Shown piece by piece: positions 42,683 through 55,495 of a stretch of DNA of 64,000 nt. The DNA is taken from NCBI GenBank assembly GCA_037903475.1, contig JBAJFG010000055.1, positions 124,001-188,000 on the forward strand, given 5' to 3'. The position numbers and the translations under genes were made by a program. Each line of letters opens with the position of its first letter. Positions within the stretch are counted from its first letter, which is position 1. The notes below the pieces were generated by a model, which did not search any database, was not told the origin of the DNA, and saw only the letters and a program-made list of their open reading frames with translations. This DNA comes from Ancylostoma caninum. Taxonomy: Eukaryota > Nematoda > Chromadorea > Rhabditida > Ancylostomatidae.

Positions 42683-45116
42683 ACCGAGAGTGACGTCACT
42701 CCAGCTTATGCCCGCAACTGACCAAACATTCCCACGGTGGATCCGCAGCATCATTGCTTTCCACGGCGGATCCGCACATGCCGTATGGTAAACCTGCACA
42801 TTCCCATGGTGGATCCGCAGGAGAACTGATAAAATTCATCATCAGCTTAAACACACCACGCGTGTAATCAGGTTTGGCCTAGTGGATATGAAGGCGGACA
42901 TCCAAGAGTGCACTTGAGGAAGCAGTAAGGTTTAAATACAGTTGCGTAGAAATGGTCAGAGGACGAAGTGGGAAGCCACAGGAGATTTGCATTTTCCTTT
43001 CTTGGTTAGATATGACACAAATTTAGTTTAGTTGGACTGTCGCATGCAACACCATACTAGGAAATATTTGCTTTTGCTAGCATGAATTGAAGGACCACTA
43101 TAGACAGTGTACGATGATTAGTAGTATAGGTGATAAAAAACGACCTGCGCATGGCTCAAAAGTCACTTTACACAAAGTAATTTACTCAAGTTTAGTACCA
43201 TTAAAACACATACACCGCGCTGGATCCGTACATGCCCTCAATGAATCCGCGCTATTCCCGCGGTGGATTTACAGATGTCTATCGACTCTCCATCTCGGAC
43301 ATACCGAGAGTCCACCGTGGGCAGAAATTTCAGAGTAGATGCAAAAAAAGAATCACTATTGGTTCTGATTTCCATGAAAATGTTAGTTCAGCTAGAGCAT
43401 TCCGTTCGAAACCTGACCTACGGATAGGTGACATACTGGGTATACTCAAATACAATGCACAAGTTCCACCAATAAGACTGTGGAGAAGATGAGATAAACA
43501 TAACCTCCACCCACCCTCCCTCCCAACTACGTGCCTCAAACAGTTGCAGAGCACCTGGTTTGCACTATTATTCACAGTGGCGGACATAAGTATTGCAACA
43601 AATCGTCTTCTCTCCGCAACATCTTCCAGAGCATAGTTGGAAGACTCTAATTCTTACAAGTTTTGGAGATGCTCATGTGGTATATACCGATGCAAATGGT
43701 TGCGATTTCATTTCGTGTATGAATTACTCTGCGAGAAATTTTTTATTCGGTGAGGCCGAAATTTGGTGTTCGACAATTTTGAAAATCACCTATGAGGAAA
43801 CGTTCACAAACGGAGTCTCGACCTGAACTGGATTTATTGCATTAGTTTCGGAAAAGCTTCGCTCAGAAATACGTACAAGTTAACATAGGATTCATTGATA
43901 TCTGCCAGTCTTGGTCGGTGACCTTCAGCTGCAATTTCTGCCATTCTAACTCATTATTTCATTTTTTATTTCGTGTCTATTCATACTCCATGTTATACTT
44001 CTGCTCTGTCTAAAGATTCTCATCTCTACTGCGATCTCTTTACCTCTTAGAGAGTGGATATAGACCAGATAGTCTCGGTGTAGTCAGTGATGCGCATTAA
44101 AAAATAGGTTCGAAAATATGGTTTGGAATTTTGCCTTGCTCAGGAAAGACGATTTCCTCTGACGTTACTGTTCGTAAAGGAGCGCCCATTTCTCTGGAAT
44201 GTTGGCGCGGACGGTGGATCTCAAAATTGTCTGATTTCGAAGAGTCAGAAAGCAAATTAAACCGTACTGAAATGTGATGAACTATGCTGGACACCACAGT
44301 GGTGGAGTATACTATTTTATTCTTATGAAAGGAAGATGAATCTGTTCAGTTCCAATAGAGTGGAGCGAATGGAACGTTTGAAGAGCATGTGGCTAGAAAT
44401 ACAACAACCCGGTGCGGAGCAAGGCATTTTGGAGACCGTTGTTGCCTACTGCTATCACACCGTTTTGAGTCGTTGTAAGTCATCGAAATCGGAATGGACA
44501 CGCCACGTAACCGCGCAGCGCGTTCTGAAATCGGTGGCGGATTGCTATTTCTGGGCGCTTTTCTTCCCGATTTAATGACCTTTTTCGCATCGGGTAGAGA
44601 TGCTGCTAGAAATAACATAACAGCAGCTAACAACATCGATTCCGGAGCGCGCGGTGCGGTTGTGTGGTGTCCTTCTCGAGACCGCGGATGGAGCACCGCT
44701 ATGGACGCCCATTGCAGAATGATTCGTTCTCCTGACAATTATTTGCGTATATGTGAGGGCAGCAGTTAAGAAATTTTTCCCGAAGAGTAGAAATAGTAAA
44801 TTCGAAGCTGCCACCCAGAAGAAGACGATGACGACAACGGTAGGGGATCGAAAAGGGGACCTCTTATCGGAAATTTCCAACGTTTGGAGTTTTGAAGTGT
44901 TTATGTGAATTCTTATCTATTCATTTATTTTTCATCCATCTAGCATTTACACATATGTTCGCTACTAGCTACTACCGTGTAATACTAAAGTCGATCATAA
45001 GTAATGCATAGACATACTCAAACTACAGACGACTACGAAGAAAATAATCTGAAACAATCTGAAACCTGGGGTTACTCGCACAGTAGGAGGAGTACACAAA
45101 AAACGGAATGCATTCG
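42683..45116. other. Spacer with possible exon and a fold-back repeat
   Basis: An open stretch 43593-43826 (plus) reads TLILTSFGDAHVVYTDANG and ends in a stop. It might be a terminal exon but has no recognised domain. At 43572-43592, CAGTGGCGGACATAAGTATT resembles a Tc1-type end. At 44480-44712 lies a relative of the fold-back element at 52456 (shares GCTGCTAGAAATA, ATAACAGCAGC and a CTCGAGA...CCGCGGATG arm). AATAAA on the minus strand at 44924-44929 could serve gene B. Confidence 0.35.
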
Positions 45117-48100
45117 CTACGGATATGGATATTCCTGCCATCCTATTGTTTTTGGCCGGCAATCTAGTGTGTAGCTTGGATCTGGTCTTTTACGGTTCTT
45201 GTGAAACTCGACCTAAAGTATTTCAAATCAGCAGTGCACGATTCGGAGCATGTGCAAGGAATACCACGCATATATACAGACACAGCTTGGATAGCCTGAG
45301 AAATGTGTCGAGTCGCCAGTTTTTAGCAGAATCTATAGAGAGACTTCCATCTCTGGCCGTGAAGATGATTTGAGTGCGAGGCACAGATCGGGAAACCCAA
45401 TTTTCCTTTAGAAGCAGTGTTATTTAGTGGAGTAGTTAAGGAAGTATAAAAGATCGAGTGAAAAGGCAAGCGCACACAGTAGCACAATACTAGAGCCCAA
45501 CAAATGAGAACATGAAATCGCCTTATAATTCTAGAATAATAGGTTTTCGCATTTTCCATCAGAACGTGCAGCAAAAAAACATTCTTATATTTTCAAAATG
45601 AGTATTTTCTTGACGGATAACTCTTTCTGTTCCAATGCGACGAAAAAAAGAACGAGTTTGGAAGTGCTTAATCGTGAATTACGAAAAAAATACCTCTTAC
45701 TTTTTTCATGAAAGGGATTCCCGTTCTCAACAGTAAGACAGAAAATCTACAATTAGTGCAAGAAAAATGTAATAAGAATTCCCGAAAGCAAATATTCTTT
45801 TATAATACATAATGGTGTTCAAAAAAAGCATGTTGCTGCTCAGATGTAGCACCAAAAAGGAGAACTAACTGACATTGACCATGGTTGTGTAGTAGTTGGT
45901 ATCCAACGGATGATCAACTTGGTCAAGGAATGTTCGGTTGAATAGCATTTCATGTATACACTCCACTATAGCATAGTCGAATTCGGGTAGCATCTACAGA
46001 AATGCAAATTATTCTTTACTCGCAATCCGAAAAGAGACGAGGGAGTCGAAGCAATCGTTACCTTATTTGCCATAATGTTGGGATATTGCGACAAGGAATG
46101 GAGGTCTTCCATACCAAGCACGCATAAACCATTTCGGACGTATCGTGTTTTACAGCCTTCCTTCTCGCCATAATTCCAGTGACTCATTCTGAAAATGAGC
46201 CTATATGCGTGAATGGAAGAAATCATGTATTTGTTTGACCCGTAAGTTATATCATTATTTGCTTGTCACATCATCACCTGTAATTACGAGGTTTGTTATT
46301 GTGCTAATCAGGATCATTACAAAGCAATATGTGAGCGCTACTGAAGGACCTAATAAAATCCAGTAACGTGATTTTGAAATTCATTCACGTGATTTTGAAA
46401 CCACAGAGAGGTTTTGACCGCATCTTTTGAAAGGCAGGAAACGAGTGTGGTGCTCTATGCCAGGTAAGCGAAGATAAATGGTATGAACAACAAAACGCAC
46501 TGTTGGTTGGACTGCGAAAGAGTGTGCTGGCACCAATTGGGAAAATCGACGCTAGTCTGCTGCTGCCAAGAAAATTCGCCGGTATCCAAAAGTAAAAAGG
46601 CGAGTTCCTTAGAGTAGAATAAAGAATGGGAAGTGCTCAGGTGCTTAATGGAGGGAATTTTTCAATGCGTATAATGTAATGTATGATGCATATGTTGTAA
46701 CAAATACGTAAATGAATAATAAGATCCATTTTCTTTAGTATTCTTTTCTAATGCTGAGGTACCAAAGATCAAAATCGGGTCCTTTTTACAATCTTGTGTT
46801 CCCTATGAAAGACGCTTGCCTGGTTATGAAGTCTGTATTCTGTCCTTGCTCCAGACATTTTGAAGTGAACCGTCCAGGCATGTCTATGTCGTCACTTATT
46901 TGCAATGATTCAAGCAGAATTTCGTCGACGCCGAAAGGCTAAAACCTTATCGTTAAAGGAAGAATCCATTGCTTACAAATCAGCAAATTGGGAATTTACC
47001 ATTTTGTTTATTTGTTCCATCAATGTTGTGAGATTTGCTGTAAAGACTAACCACTCCACAGCTGCCCTCGAAAGAGAGGCTTGGACAGCCCCTTTTGCAA
47101 ACGATAGAGAGGCATTTAATTGCTTTGCCGAAACATCCGTCTCTGATATGTAGTTGCCTTCATGCGTGAACGGTCAAAAACAAAAAATCAACGCACATAT
47201 TAAAAAAATTTAAATCGGAATAAAAAATAGGCCAAAAGAAGCCATTGCCGCTCTCCCAACAATATACAAAATTAGCCAGTCACCATTTGCAAAGAGTTTC
47301 AGCGACCGTGCATCCCACATTTTCTTCAAATCCAAACGATCCTTTGGGCATGGAGTAATTTCTATATCATTTGCTCCGTCCAATAGTTCAAATATTGTTG
47401 CCATCTCGTAGGGCGACTTTATAATCACATCGTGATTCTGCAAGCAGAAGTATCAACAACACTCGCCATTACACCTAGATTATATAAAAATGCAGCATCG
47501 TTAAAATTGGGAAAAAAATCGAGTGAAGCCTCAACAAACATTGCCCTGTGATTTGTACAAATTCTCTGATCCAAAAGTAAAAAGCAAGCAAAGTTATTTA
47601 GCTGATAACTGATTATTCGTCATAATTTATTTGCGCTCGATTTATTCGAGAGCCTCACCATTTTTGTTTTTACCCGCCTGAATGGAAAAGAATGGAAAAT
47701 TTAATAAAAAAAAGTGTTCTTCGATGTTAACGATGTTCGATGTTCCTCGTGTTCTTCGATGTTCTTGTCGATGTATAAAAATCGATGTTCTTGTGCAATT
47801 TCATTGTCAAATTCGTATTCATGGAAGGTCTGATAGGATGTGCAGTGATGCAGGTACGATGTATTCTATACATACTCTTATTGTTACGTTATAACTTCTC
47901 CTGCTGCCTTTACTCTAGGCCAGTGGACCCTCTATAGAGTAGTAACGTCCCGTCTTGATGCACAATAAGTTCTCGATTGAAATATCCAGCTATCTACCAC
48001 CGATTCACCGTAAAATGATGAAAGAGAATGATTACCATTTCTTGCACGTTATTGTTGACAAAGTGATATGGGTTACATTGACATTGAGGAATGGTTAGCC

Positions 48101-51100
48101 ACGATTGAGAAGGGTGAACACAGTAGTGGTTGTGAGGCTGAACAAAAGGCGAATATGCGCATTACTCATCTACTGCAGGGTGCCATTGTTGAATATTACC
48201 ACTACTGAGATGCGATACTGCTCTCACTTGACGGAGAACTCGTCTTGTAGTGTTTCATCGGTAATTGGCGTGGGCGCACTACTGCAGCAACAGTGCGCCC
48301 GACTATACCACTTCTGTATGCCAGCGCACCCTTGTCACACGATGGGACCCGTTTCCACGCCTCCTCCCCTTTTGGGCGCCGACGCACCCTTATCACAGCG
48401 GTGGACTCGTCTCCCCACTTTTTGGCCGTCGGTGCACTCTTATCACAGCGGTGGACCCGGTTCCAGTCCTTCCCCCACTTCTGGGCGCCTGTGCACCCTT
48501 ATCACAGGGGTGGACACGGGTTTATGCCTCCTTCACCTCTGGGAACCGGCGCATCCTTATCCTTATCACAATGGTGGACCCGTCTCTCTCCCCCTTTCTG
48601 TACGCCTGCGCACTCGTTGAAATGTTGGACCTATTGCATAGGCCCAACAGTTCAACGGGTGTCATCATTCAACGTTCCCCAAACCTCCTCTCTCCCCACT
48701 CCACCATACAACACCCGATCGTAGCCTTTTATATGACACTGCAATCACCACACAATCACGATCACTGACAAATCGTAGAAATTCGTAACGCTCTGACACA
48801 CACGTACACTCACAGACACACAAACGGCTAAGCGCGTTATTATAAGTCATGGTGATTGGCAGTTCATGCGTGTGAGCATCTGTGCACGAGAACAAGCCAT
48901 CAAAAACGGAAAATACCTAGACCACCGTGTTCAGCGCTTCGAGTTATGTACGGAAATGTGGTAAATTTTGATTTTTATCTTGATTTGCAGGTGTTTCGGG
49001 CGGTTTGTGTCATGTTCAGACATGTGAACTTCTTATTATGACCGAGAGTTGTTTACAACTCAGTTGGAATGGCCTGTGATTGCAAGACTGTGTAAAAAGG
49101 GGAGAGGTGCTCAGACAATTTCGGGGGCAAATCCCGTTCCGAACGAGCGGGGGGCGAGGGAGCGTTTGGGTGTTTTTGCCTGAGAAGAAACCGCGTTCAG
49201 GCCGCCATGAGCCCGACAACCATCAGGCGCTACAGCACCTAATCCAGCGCACAGGGCCCCATTCTACACAATTACCTGTCGATTGGACGCCTGTACCGTG
49301 ACAACCTCTGGCAGCTTGGTCACTGCTTGCACACAGTCTCGCACGGATGAGCGCCTTGTTCGACGCCATTGTGGATCCACACTGGTTTACCGGAGCATAG
49401 AAACAACATAAATGCGGAAATTCTCATCAGAAATACGAAAAGACGGCTGTTTGCAAGGTCCTTCCATGTTTTCGTAGTGCTAGCCTTTTCCTACCATCGA
49501 TGGTAGGAAAAGGCTAGCACTAAAACATGGAAGTTCGAACCATGTCCATAGTTTCTGCATGATTGAGAGTCCACTGCTTTATCCACTAGGCCTTCCATGC
49601 TGCTGATCTATTCCATCTCGGTGTTGTCTTCATCCTTTGTCACGTCGCTACCATCACCATCCAACTAATCCGACCGGGTTAGTTCCTTATTGAGCCGAAA
49701 CATATAGTCGTTCAGGCCGCTTTTTGGAGATATCTGCCGGTGGTCAGTGGCCGCGAAAAGCGGGCCAATGCCCGACACTCTTCACATAGCCCGCCGAACC
49801 CCGACGGTTGTGCATCAGCCCGAATGGTTCTGCGTTTAGCCCGCGATTCGCCCGACAGCGCATTTGGCCCGCAACATGCGTGGTTTTGCCCTCCGTTCCC
49901 CCCCCCCCCCATTGGTCCTCGTTCAAACGTTTCATCGGGGATTTGCCGGCGGTTGGAGCGGGATTGTCCCCGAAATTGTCTGAGTGGGTACGATGCCGTT
50001 AGAAGAAGGAGAATGAGCCGAGCTGACGAAGGATGACAAAGATTAAGGTTGCGATGTGACATGGTTGAGGCACGGATGAGGGTCGCGCCAGCACTGATTT
50101 AGGAGAAGATAATAAGAAACGGGTCGCTAGCTATGTCAGAGGTGCGCGGGCGCCCGAAAGTGCTGAAGCGCCTGGAAAAGGGTCCGATGGTATGACAAGG
50201 GTGCGCCAGGAGGGAACGTGTGTCAAAGAGGTTCACAACTGCGAGAGTGGTACGTCGGAGCTCAGTGGAGGAGAACATATACGCGAATGTGAGGCGACCA
50301 AACCGAGCCCAAAGTCCACAAATGGACCAATTTTTTCGCTGTCTCGCACACTTCTAATGTTTGTTTGTAATTGAATAATTGAACAAATCTGGCACTATTC
50401 AATAGGACTCAGCTTCTAAAGACAAATCCTACTGCTGTGCAAAAATAAGCAATGGTGTACATGCATTTCCAAATGACCAACCAAATAGGTAGCTGCCCAA
50501 CCCACCTGCAAAAGTACGGCATATTCCCATCCTGGTTTTCCGACGAGCAGTCGCATACATGCATAATGTGCATGGTTCATGTTGTGTCCATATGTGTCAA
50601 TATCATACTCCTCTTGAAAAATGTACCATTCAGATTACTTTATATTTTCCATTGCAAAACAATGGCAACCTTAGAACAGCAGCCGGTTGCGGCCGGTACG
50701 CGGCATCATCCGGCCGGCCCCAGGGCTGCGTGTGTGAGCAGAGGTAAAATGATTCTTTGCCAGAATTTGCTGTCAGATGTCATCCTTGAAGTACTGGCTG
50801 TTTGCCAAAAAGTTACTCCGAAATGACAATGCGCCGCACTCACTAATTCGTTTTTCCAGAAATCCTGCATAGTTGGGAGGCCTGACTGGCATTCCATCTG
50901 TGATGTGAAGTCTGCATCAAAACAATTCACACTTTTCACATTCAATTTTTCTCGAGCATCTCTCCAACTATGTTTCATCAATTCATCAATGATACCTCAT
51001 CCACCAGATAGCTTCATTTTCTTGGCGTTCCCTCTCACTCTCATCTTCCTTTGACCTTCTATTCCAGCCATACGCTCTTCACAAAAATTCCATTCTTCAC

Positions 51101-54100
51101 GCAAAAAAATCGACAAAGACAAGGAGTTGACAATGACGTGTGAAATAAAGTGGCAGCCACATGTTTAGCACGCTGCCAGTTTTGGGCGATCAACTGATGG
51201 AAATATAGAAGTCCTATTTCAAGCTTGGAGTGAGTCATCATGACAGTACTTGAGAATGTGATAAGGCAGCATTCTTCCCCATGCCTCTGCCCTACTCCTC
51301 AAGAATATGCTTCTTAATAGATTTGCACTCATTCTTTGCATTTAGAGCTAAAAATGCAGTACTTCTGGAGATATTCTCGTTCCTTTCGTACTCGATTTCA
51401 TCAAAGTGAGGGGAAACACAATATCATTCCCAATACATATTAGTGCGCGTTTGCCACACTAAATTTGAATTTTTTTTACCTCATGGAACAACACGAGCCG
51501 TCCACATGGCTAAAAAATTGCGAAAAAAAGAGGATTCATGGTGAAGACAAACAGAAAACATGCATTTCCGCTATTGATTTTTCTCAGATTTGCGCTACTA
51601 GCAAGCATTCAGGAATCCACGGGAAAATCCCAAATCTCACTCTCGAGTTTCAATAGACCGAAATTTTCGACAGATTTGAGGTTCGTTTCTGTGCCTGGCT
51701 CTAGTTGCATGGAGAGTACGCTAACAGCGTTCACAACAGAATTTTAAGCAGAAAATTGACTAATTCGAATCTCAGCTTCTCTCCTCTCCATAATTAGATA
51801 CAAAAGTTTTATACCAAGTATGAGAAAACTGACGAAATTGAAATTTTATTTTTTATTCCAGTTCCAACTGAATCTGTGCCAGTTGTAAGCAAGAGGAAAA
51901 AAGCCTCCATGGAGCCTCAACACATACTCGAACTTGGTCTTGAATACTCATCCTTGGGCTGAAATAAGCAAAAAGTTCTATAGATGAAAATTGTGGGTGT
52001 GCTGAATATGTGGCTATACGCCACTGTATGCACTTGTCATAATTGGTTTGGCTTATTAAGGAGCCTTATCGCAGATGTTCCCACTTGTCCCTGAGCACAG
52101 ATACGAAAAATCAGTCAAATCGACAAGATCAACGATTTCCTACCTTCGGTGAAAATAGTTGTCATATTTATGTTCAGCGTATAGGAGAACTCGAAGGGAC
52201 ATGTCTTTCGCGACCCATAAGCAAAAATGAAGAAAAACCGAAAATAATAGTCAACAGTCGTTATCTTCATGCAAAATGAATGCCATACCCGTGTTCAGCG
52301 TACTGGAGGAACCAAACAGGCATACTTACACCGACCACTTACATACAGATTATCGAATTTGCCCGTTTTTGGAGAACATCTGTCCGCTAGATACAGCGCA
52401 CCACCCCAGCCCACTGTGCGCACGCACAGAGTCACAAATTTTCTCGAATACATATACAGTGGACAGCAATGGCGGTGGCCCATCCGCGGTCTCGAGAAGG
52501 ACGCAGCGCGACTGCGCCGCGCGCGTCGGGATCGGTGTTGTCTGCAGCCGGAATGCCAAAACTCAAAAATCTTAAAAACCGATAGAGAAGCTGCTAGAAA
52601 TAGCATAACAGCAGCAGAAACATCGGTTACGGCGCGCGCGGTGCGATTGCGCGACGTTCTTCTCGAGGCCGCAGATGAGCCAACACCATTGACGTTCACT
52701 GCAAGTAGATGACAGGACATTTGAAGGGATCTAAACAAAAAAGCCATGTATCTGTTTCCAAAACTGCAACAAAGAGATTATCACTATGTAACTGACCTAC
52801 CAGCAGTGATTAGTACATTTGGAAAACAGATAGCAAGTTTCTTAATTCTTGAATGGAAGTCCCAGCTTGCCTTCCGGTCAATTGAGTAACAAAAGTAGTT
52901 TTGACGATGGTAGCTGGAGCGCAATTCTTCTTCAATAAATTCGTAGTCCTGAATAGTAGGTAAATTTGTTATTTTTACCTTTCTGAATATCATTACACTT
53001 CTACGACTTCTTTGTTTTGATTCAGTTATTCGAATCGAGAACAGTGTATTTGCCCCCATCTGCATACGGAACTTGCATTCTTTGCGCCTAGTCTTAATTC
53101 TTTTCTCAGTCCAGGACACCTTAAAGGCAGCAGCCAAATTTGTTTTGAGAAGAAAAAAGAAGAAAAATAAAATTTTTTTTGCCTGGCATAGCTTTGGATA
53201 CTTAGCTATTTTCTCAACAATTCTACTAAAGTTGCACCTCAGCATTCTCAAGATCTAGAGGAAATGAATGTGTATCATTGTCCTACCTCTGATAACTGTG
53301 AAGCAAGAAAGCAGCCCGAACGGCGTACTGATTCGAGTAGAAACCCTAGCAACAACGGTTCCCACTTGCTGCCATCCTCCCCTCAATTGCTGCCATCCCT
53401 CAGCTGCTGCTGAAGAGACGAAGCTTGAGCAGCAATCGAGGAGAGGATGGCAAGAAATAGGAACCGTTGTTGCTAGGGCTTCTACTAGAACCATTACGCC
53501 ATTCGGGCTGCGCTCGTGCTGCACGGTTATCAGAGTAACTAGTTGAGTTGTAGCAGGAAATGAACAGGTGTTTATTTTCATGTTTACAATCACGATTCTT
53601 CCTTATAATGAAACTTTCGTAGCTAATAGTTCTCCATCTTCTTAGGGATGTGGAATTCATACGTAGAGGTGTAATGGCGTTAGAAACACCCGAAAACATA
53701 GAGCAATTTTCGGAGCGCTTGACTGCGCACCACTTCATGTTCATGAGCTCTTCATGTGGAAGTCAGGCGCTTATCTGCATGAGGCTGAGTCTATGCAGAA
53801 AGGATCCAGTGACATTAACGAAATTACTTATCGACATTTATTTGCGGAAAGGAGTTCCCAGTAAGACCGATTAACGCAGCTTTTATATTCTCAACGAAAA
53901 GAACGCACGGTCGTAGTGGGTTCGTAAACGCTTGTCAAAAAAATCATCTCGTAAACGCTTGTCAAAAAAAATCATCTAGTATAATTTGCCCTGTACACTT
54001 TGGTAGGACATATGCTTGGAAGCTAACCCTGTAAACAATTCTTGCGTATGCCACTCCGAATGCAAGTGTTCTCATGGGTGCCGGTGGTATTACCCTGCTT

Positions 54101-55495
54101 CTGATCTCTTCGCAGCTAGACATCTGTGCACTGGGTCGCAACACTGGACGTTGAGTTGCAATGGAAGCTATGTAAGGCTGAAACGCATTCTGGCGTAATG
54201 GTGTATTTGAAGCTGAAGAAAGCACAGCTCACTATATCTCCGCGAAGAATGCGACCACAATCCAAGTGAGACATTTCCGGCCTTCTGCTGAACGACAAGC
54301 GACCTGCCTGAAAGCATATTTCGGCGTACAAAAATCAAAAACGGGTTCTTCTGGAATAGGCACCGAAGATAAACACCGAATTTTCTAGTTTTCATGATGA
54401 CACGTGAGCATTTTTTGGTCCGTTAGGGTCGTTCCTCGTTCCCTGCATACAAAAAATTTCTGTTCTAATTCAGCCAGCTTCTTCTAGGGTTCCTCACCGG
54501 TCAAACCTATCAGTGAACCTCTGGTTTCATCTCAATTGGAGAACCCACCTATCTCTTAGAGATAGGCGCAGAAATGCTCCCAACGCACCCACACGAACAT
54601 ACACATTCACAGACACACATATACAAAAACTCACACATGCACATACAGGCACATACTATAACTGTATTAGTACACCAAACTTACCAGCCATATTGTCCAC
54701 AAACGCCTCCAATCTCATCGGGGAATTGATATCAGTTACGTTCTGTTCACCAACACAGTTTGCGATGTTAGTGTGGCTACAGAACCACACATAAAGTTCA
54801 TATGATAACACAATTAGCGCAAAAACACATGGGGTAACATTCGCTTGGCAATATGGCGGGAAAGAATGCCAAATGTATGTCAACCAACTTCAGGATACAA
54901 TTCCCATCACACCTCATTTCTTCCAGGCTCGGTGAGCAGAGGACCTAAAGATCTCACCAGTTGTGCACTATCGACGGTTGAACATGTTTTATCAGAATTA
55001 ACGTAGCATATTTAGCTAGGTTTTGAATCCTAATCAGATTTCGTGAGTGTCATCACTCAAATCTTTCGAATGTCTCTCGAACTCTTCCGTCAAATATTGG
55101 AACTTTTTGAAAATTGCGACGCTTCAATGCACTGAATCAAGGAACCTCATGAGGTGTTGCTATACCAGGCGCTGTAACACACAGCTTTTTTGAAGATCAC
55201 TGACGAGATACCAGCCTGAGCTATCGTTGAACACCCGCCCACGGAGTATGTTCCACTCACCACTATTCATGAAGAAATCCATAGATTCGTATCCGCTGCG
55301 ATACAGGATAAGCAATGTCATTGTAACAATTATGAAGAAAAATCTTCGTAGCGTTGTCCATTTTCCAGAAACTAGTTTGGCGATCGCACGGCTTGCTTTC
55401 ATAGACTGTTCTGCAATTGACTTCATTTGCCATTGGGAGGAGATACTCTCGCAGATCCAGACAGACTGTGTGCTCTGAGACAGGCGGGTGCTCAT
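45117..55495 (-). CDS. Gene B: core-2/I-branching GlcNAc-transferase family (GT14), 11 exons
   Basis: Exons on the minus strand, 5' to 3': 55495-55261, 54303-54233, 54189-54028, 52948-52801, 50612-50506, 47437-47284, 47142-47000, 46938-46820, 46188-46062, 45993-45874 and 45212-45117. The total is 1482 nt, 493 residues, with all phases consistent and no internal stop. Residues about 52-65 form a short signal anchor (RRFFFIIVTMTLLILY), as in type II Golgi enzymes. GT14 marks follow: LDCGRILRGD, SCEEIRSR, FGVAYARIVYRDYEFIEEEL, NYFCYSID, GHNMNHAHYACMRLL, WEYAVLLQNHDVIIKSPYEM, GANDIEITPCP, WDARSLKLF, FAKGAVQASLSRAAVEWLV, ISDDIDMPGRF, MSHWNYGEKEGCK and PEFDYAIVECIHEMLFNRTF. The family adds beta-1,6-GlcNAc branches to O-glycans in the Golgi. 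Exact acceptor unknown. Closest known relatives would be nematode gly-15 to gly-19 type proteins. Confidence 0.92.
46820..46938 (-). CDS. Gene B exon 8 with a GC-AG intron
   Basis: The exon reads FGVDEILLESLQISDDIDMP and ends ACCAG, followed by GCAAGC, not GT. Its length, 119 nt, is exactly that of the matching exon of gene C (62537-62655), where the donor is GTCAGA. The following exon begins after TTTTCAG with A, restoring the AGA codon. AG/GCAAG is the known non-canonical donor class. Confidence 0.85.
48280..48640. repeat. Minisatellite, about six units of 50-59 bp
   Basis: Each unit follows TGGGCGCCNNNGCACCCTTATCACAGCGGTGGACCCG, with variable T/C-rich spacers. The units differ in length and are not all multiples of three, so the three overlapping open frames here are not likely to be coding. 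It lies in intron 5 of gene B. Confidence 0.75.
49461..49533. repeat. 35-bp-arm hairpin
   Basis: CTTCCATGTTTT, then (after CGT on the left only) AGTGCTAGCCTTTTCCTACCATC meets its exact complement, which ends CATGGAAG. Apart from three extra bases in the left arm the 35-base arms are identical. The centre is ATCGAT. Confidence 0.88.
49526..49599 (-). repeat. tRNA-like sequence with A- and B-box (probable tRNA-derived repeat)
   Basis: Over 74 bases the minus strand has matching ends CATGGAA/TTCCATG, an A-box-like GGCCTAGTGGATAAAGC, a loop-like CTCTCAA, and a B-box-like GGTTCGAAC. The spacing matches a tRNA gene, but a T-stem is absent because the acceptor strand follows the T-loop directly. 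It is not a functional tRNA and might be a SINE head. It overlaps the hairpin by seven bases. Confidence 0.35.
49600..50505. other. Gene B intron sequence
   Basis: A C-rich run lies near 49900-49912. Open frames of 60-116 codons on both strands (49712-50062) appear to be G/C-rich noise. No repeat family assigned. Confidence 0.3.
52456..52702. repeat. Fold-back MITE-like element
   Basis: Arms of about 80 bases match in inverted orientation: TCCGCGGTCTCGAGAAGGAC on the left against the complement of the region ending at 52699. The centre holds GCTGCTAGAAATA, ATAACAGCAG. A relative is at 44480-44712. It lies in a gene B intron, and coding frames over it are artefacts. Confidence 0.7.
53287..53536. 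repeat. 250 bp fold-back element
   Basis: Arms of about 100 bases, including GCAGCCCGAA and CCCTAGCAACAACGGTTCC, occur in both orientations around a short centre rich in GCAGCTGCTGC-like sequence. It lies in intron 3 of gene B. Confidence 0.82.
55261..55495 (-). CDS. Gene B exon 1: cytoplasmic tail and signal anchor
   Basis: The exon starts with MSTRLSQSTQSVWICES, a polar tail of about 50 residues, then LRRFFFIIVTMTLLILYRS, and ends in a GTGAGT donor after 78 codons plus one base. The frame appears open for a short way upstream, so the start ATG could be further out. Gene C's matching exon is outside the window. Confidence 0.75.

Noticed and set aside
43572..43592. Tc1 element
   Set aside because: Only one end-like sequence is visible, with no partner end and no transposase.
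48105..48768. Long plus-strand open frames of 143-171 codons
   Set aside because: They come from the minisatellite, are open in three frames at once and lack splice or domain support.
49526..49599. Functional tRNA gene
   Set aside because: No T-stem can form, and the anticodon and variable arms do not fold normally.
51059..51241. Candidate for the missing exon 5 of gene B
   Set aside because: The real exon was found at 50506-50612 with 107 nt, correct phases and the GHNMNHAHYACM motif.
52784..53251. 155-codon minus-strand open frame treated as a single exon
   Set aside because: Only 52801-52948 matches the GT14 family and the paralogue's 148 nt exon. The rest is intron with a poly-Phe run from a T-rich tract.
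53074..53258. Exon before DYEFIEEEL in gene B (KRIKTRRKECKFRMQMG)
   Set aside because: The AYARIVYR exon at 54028-54189 joins directly to 52948 in phase 0, so this stretch is intronic.
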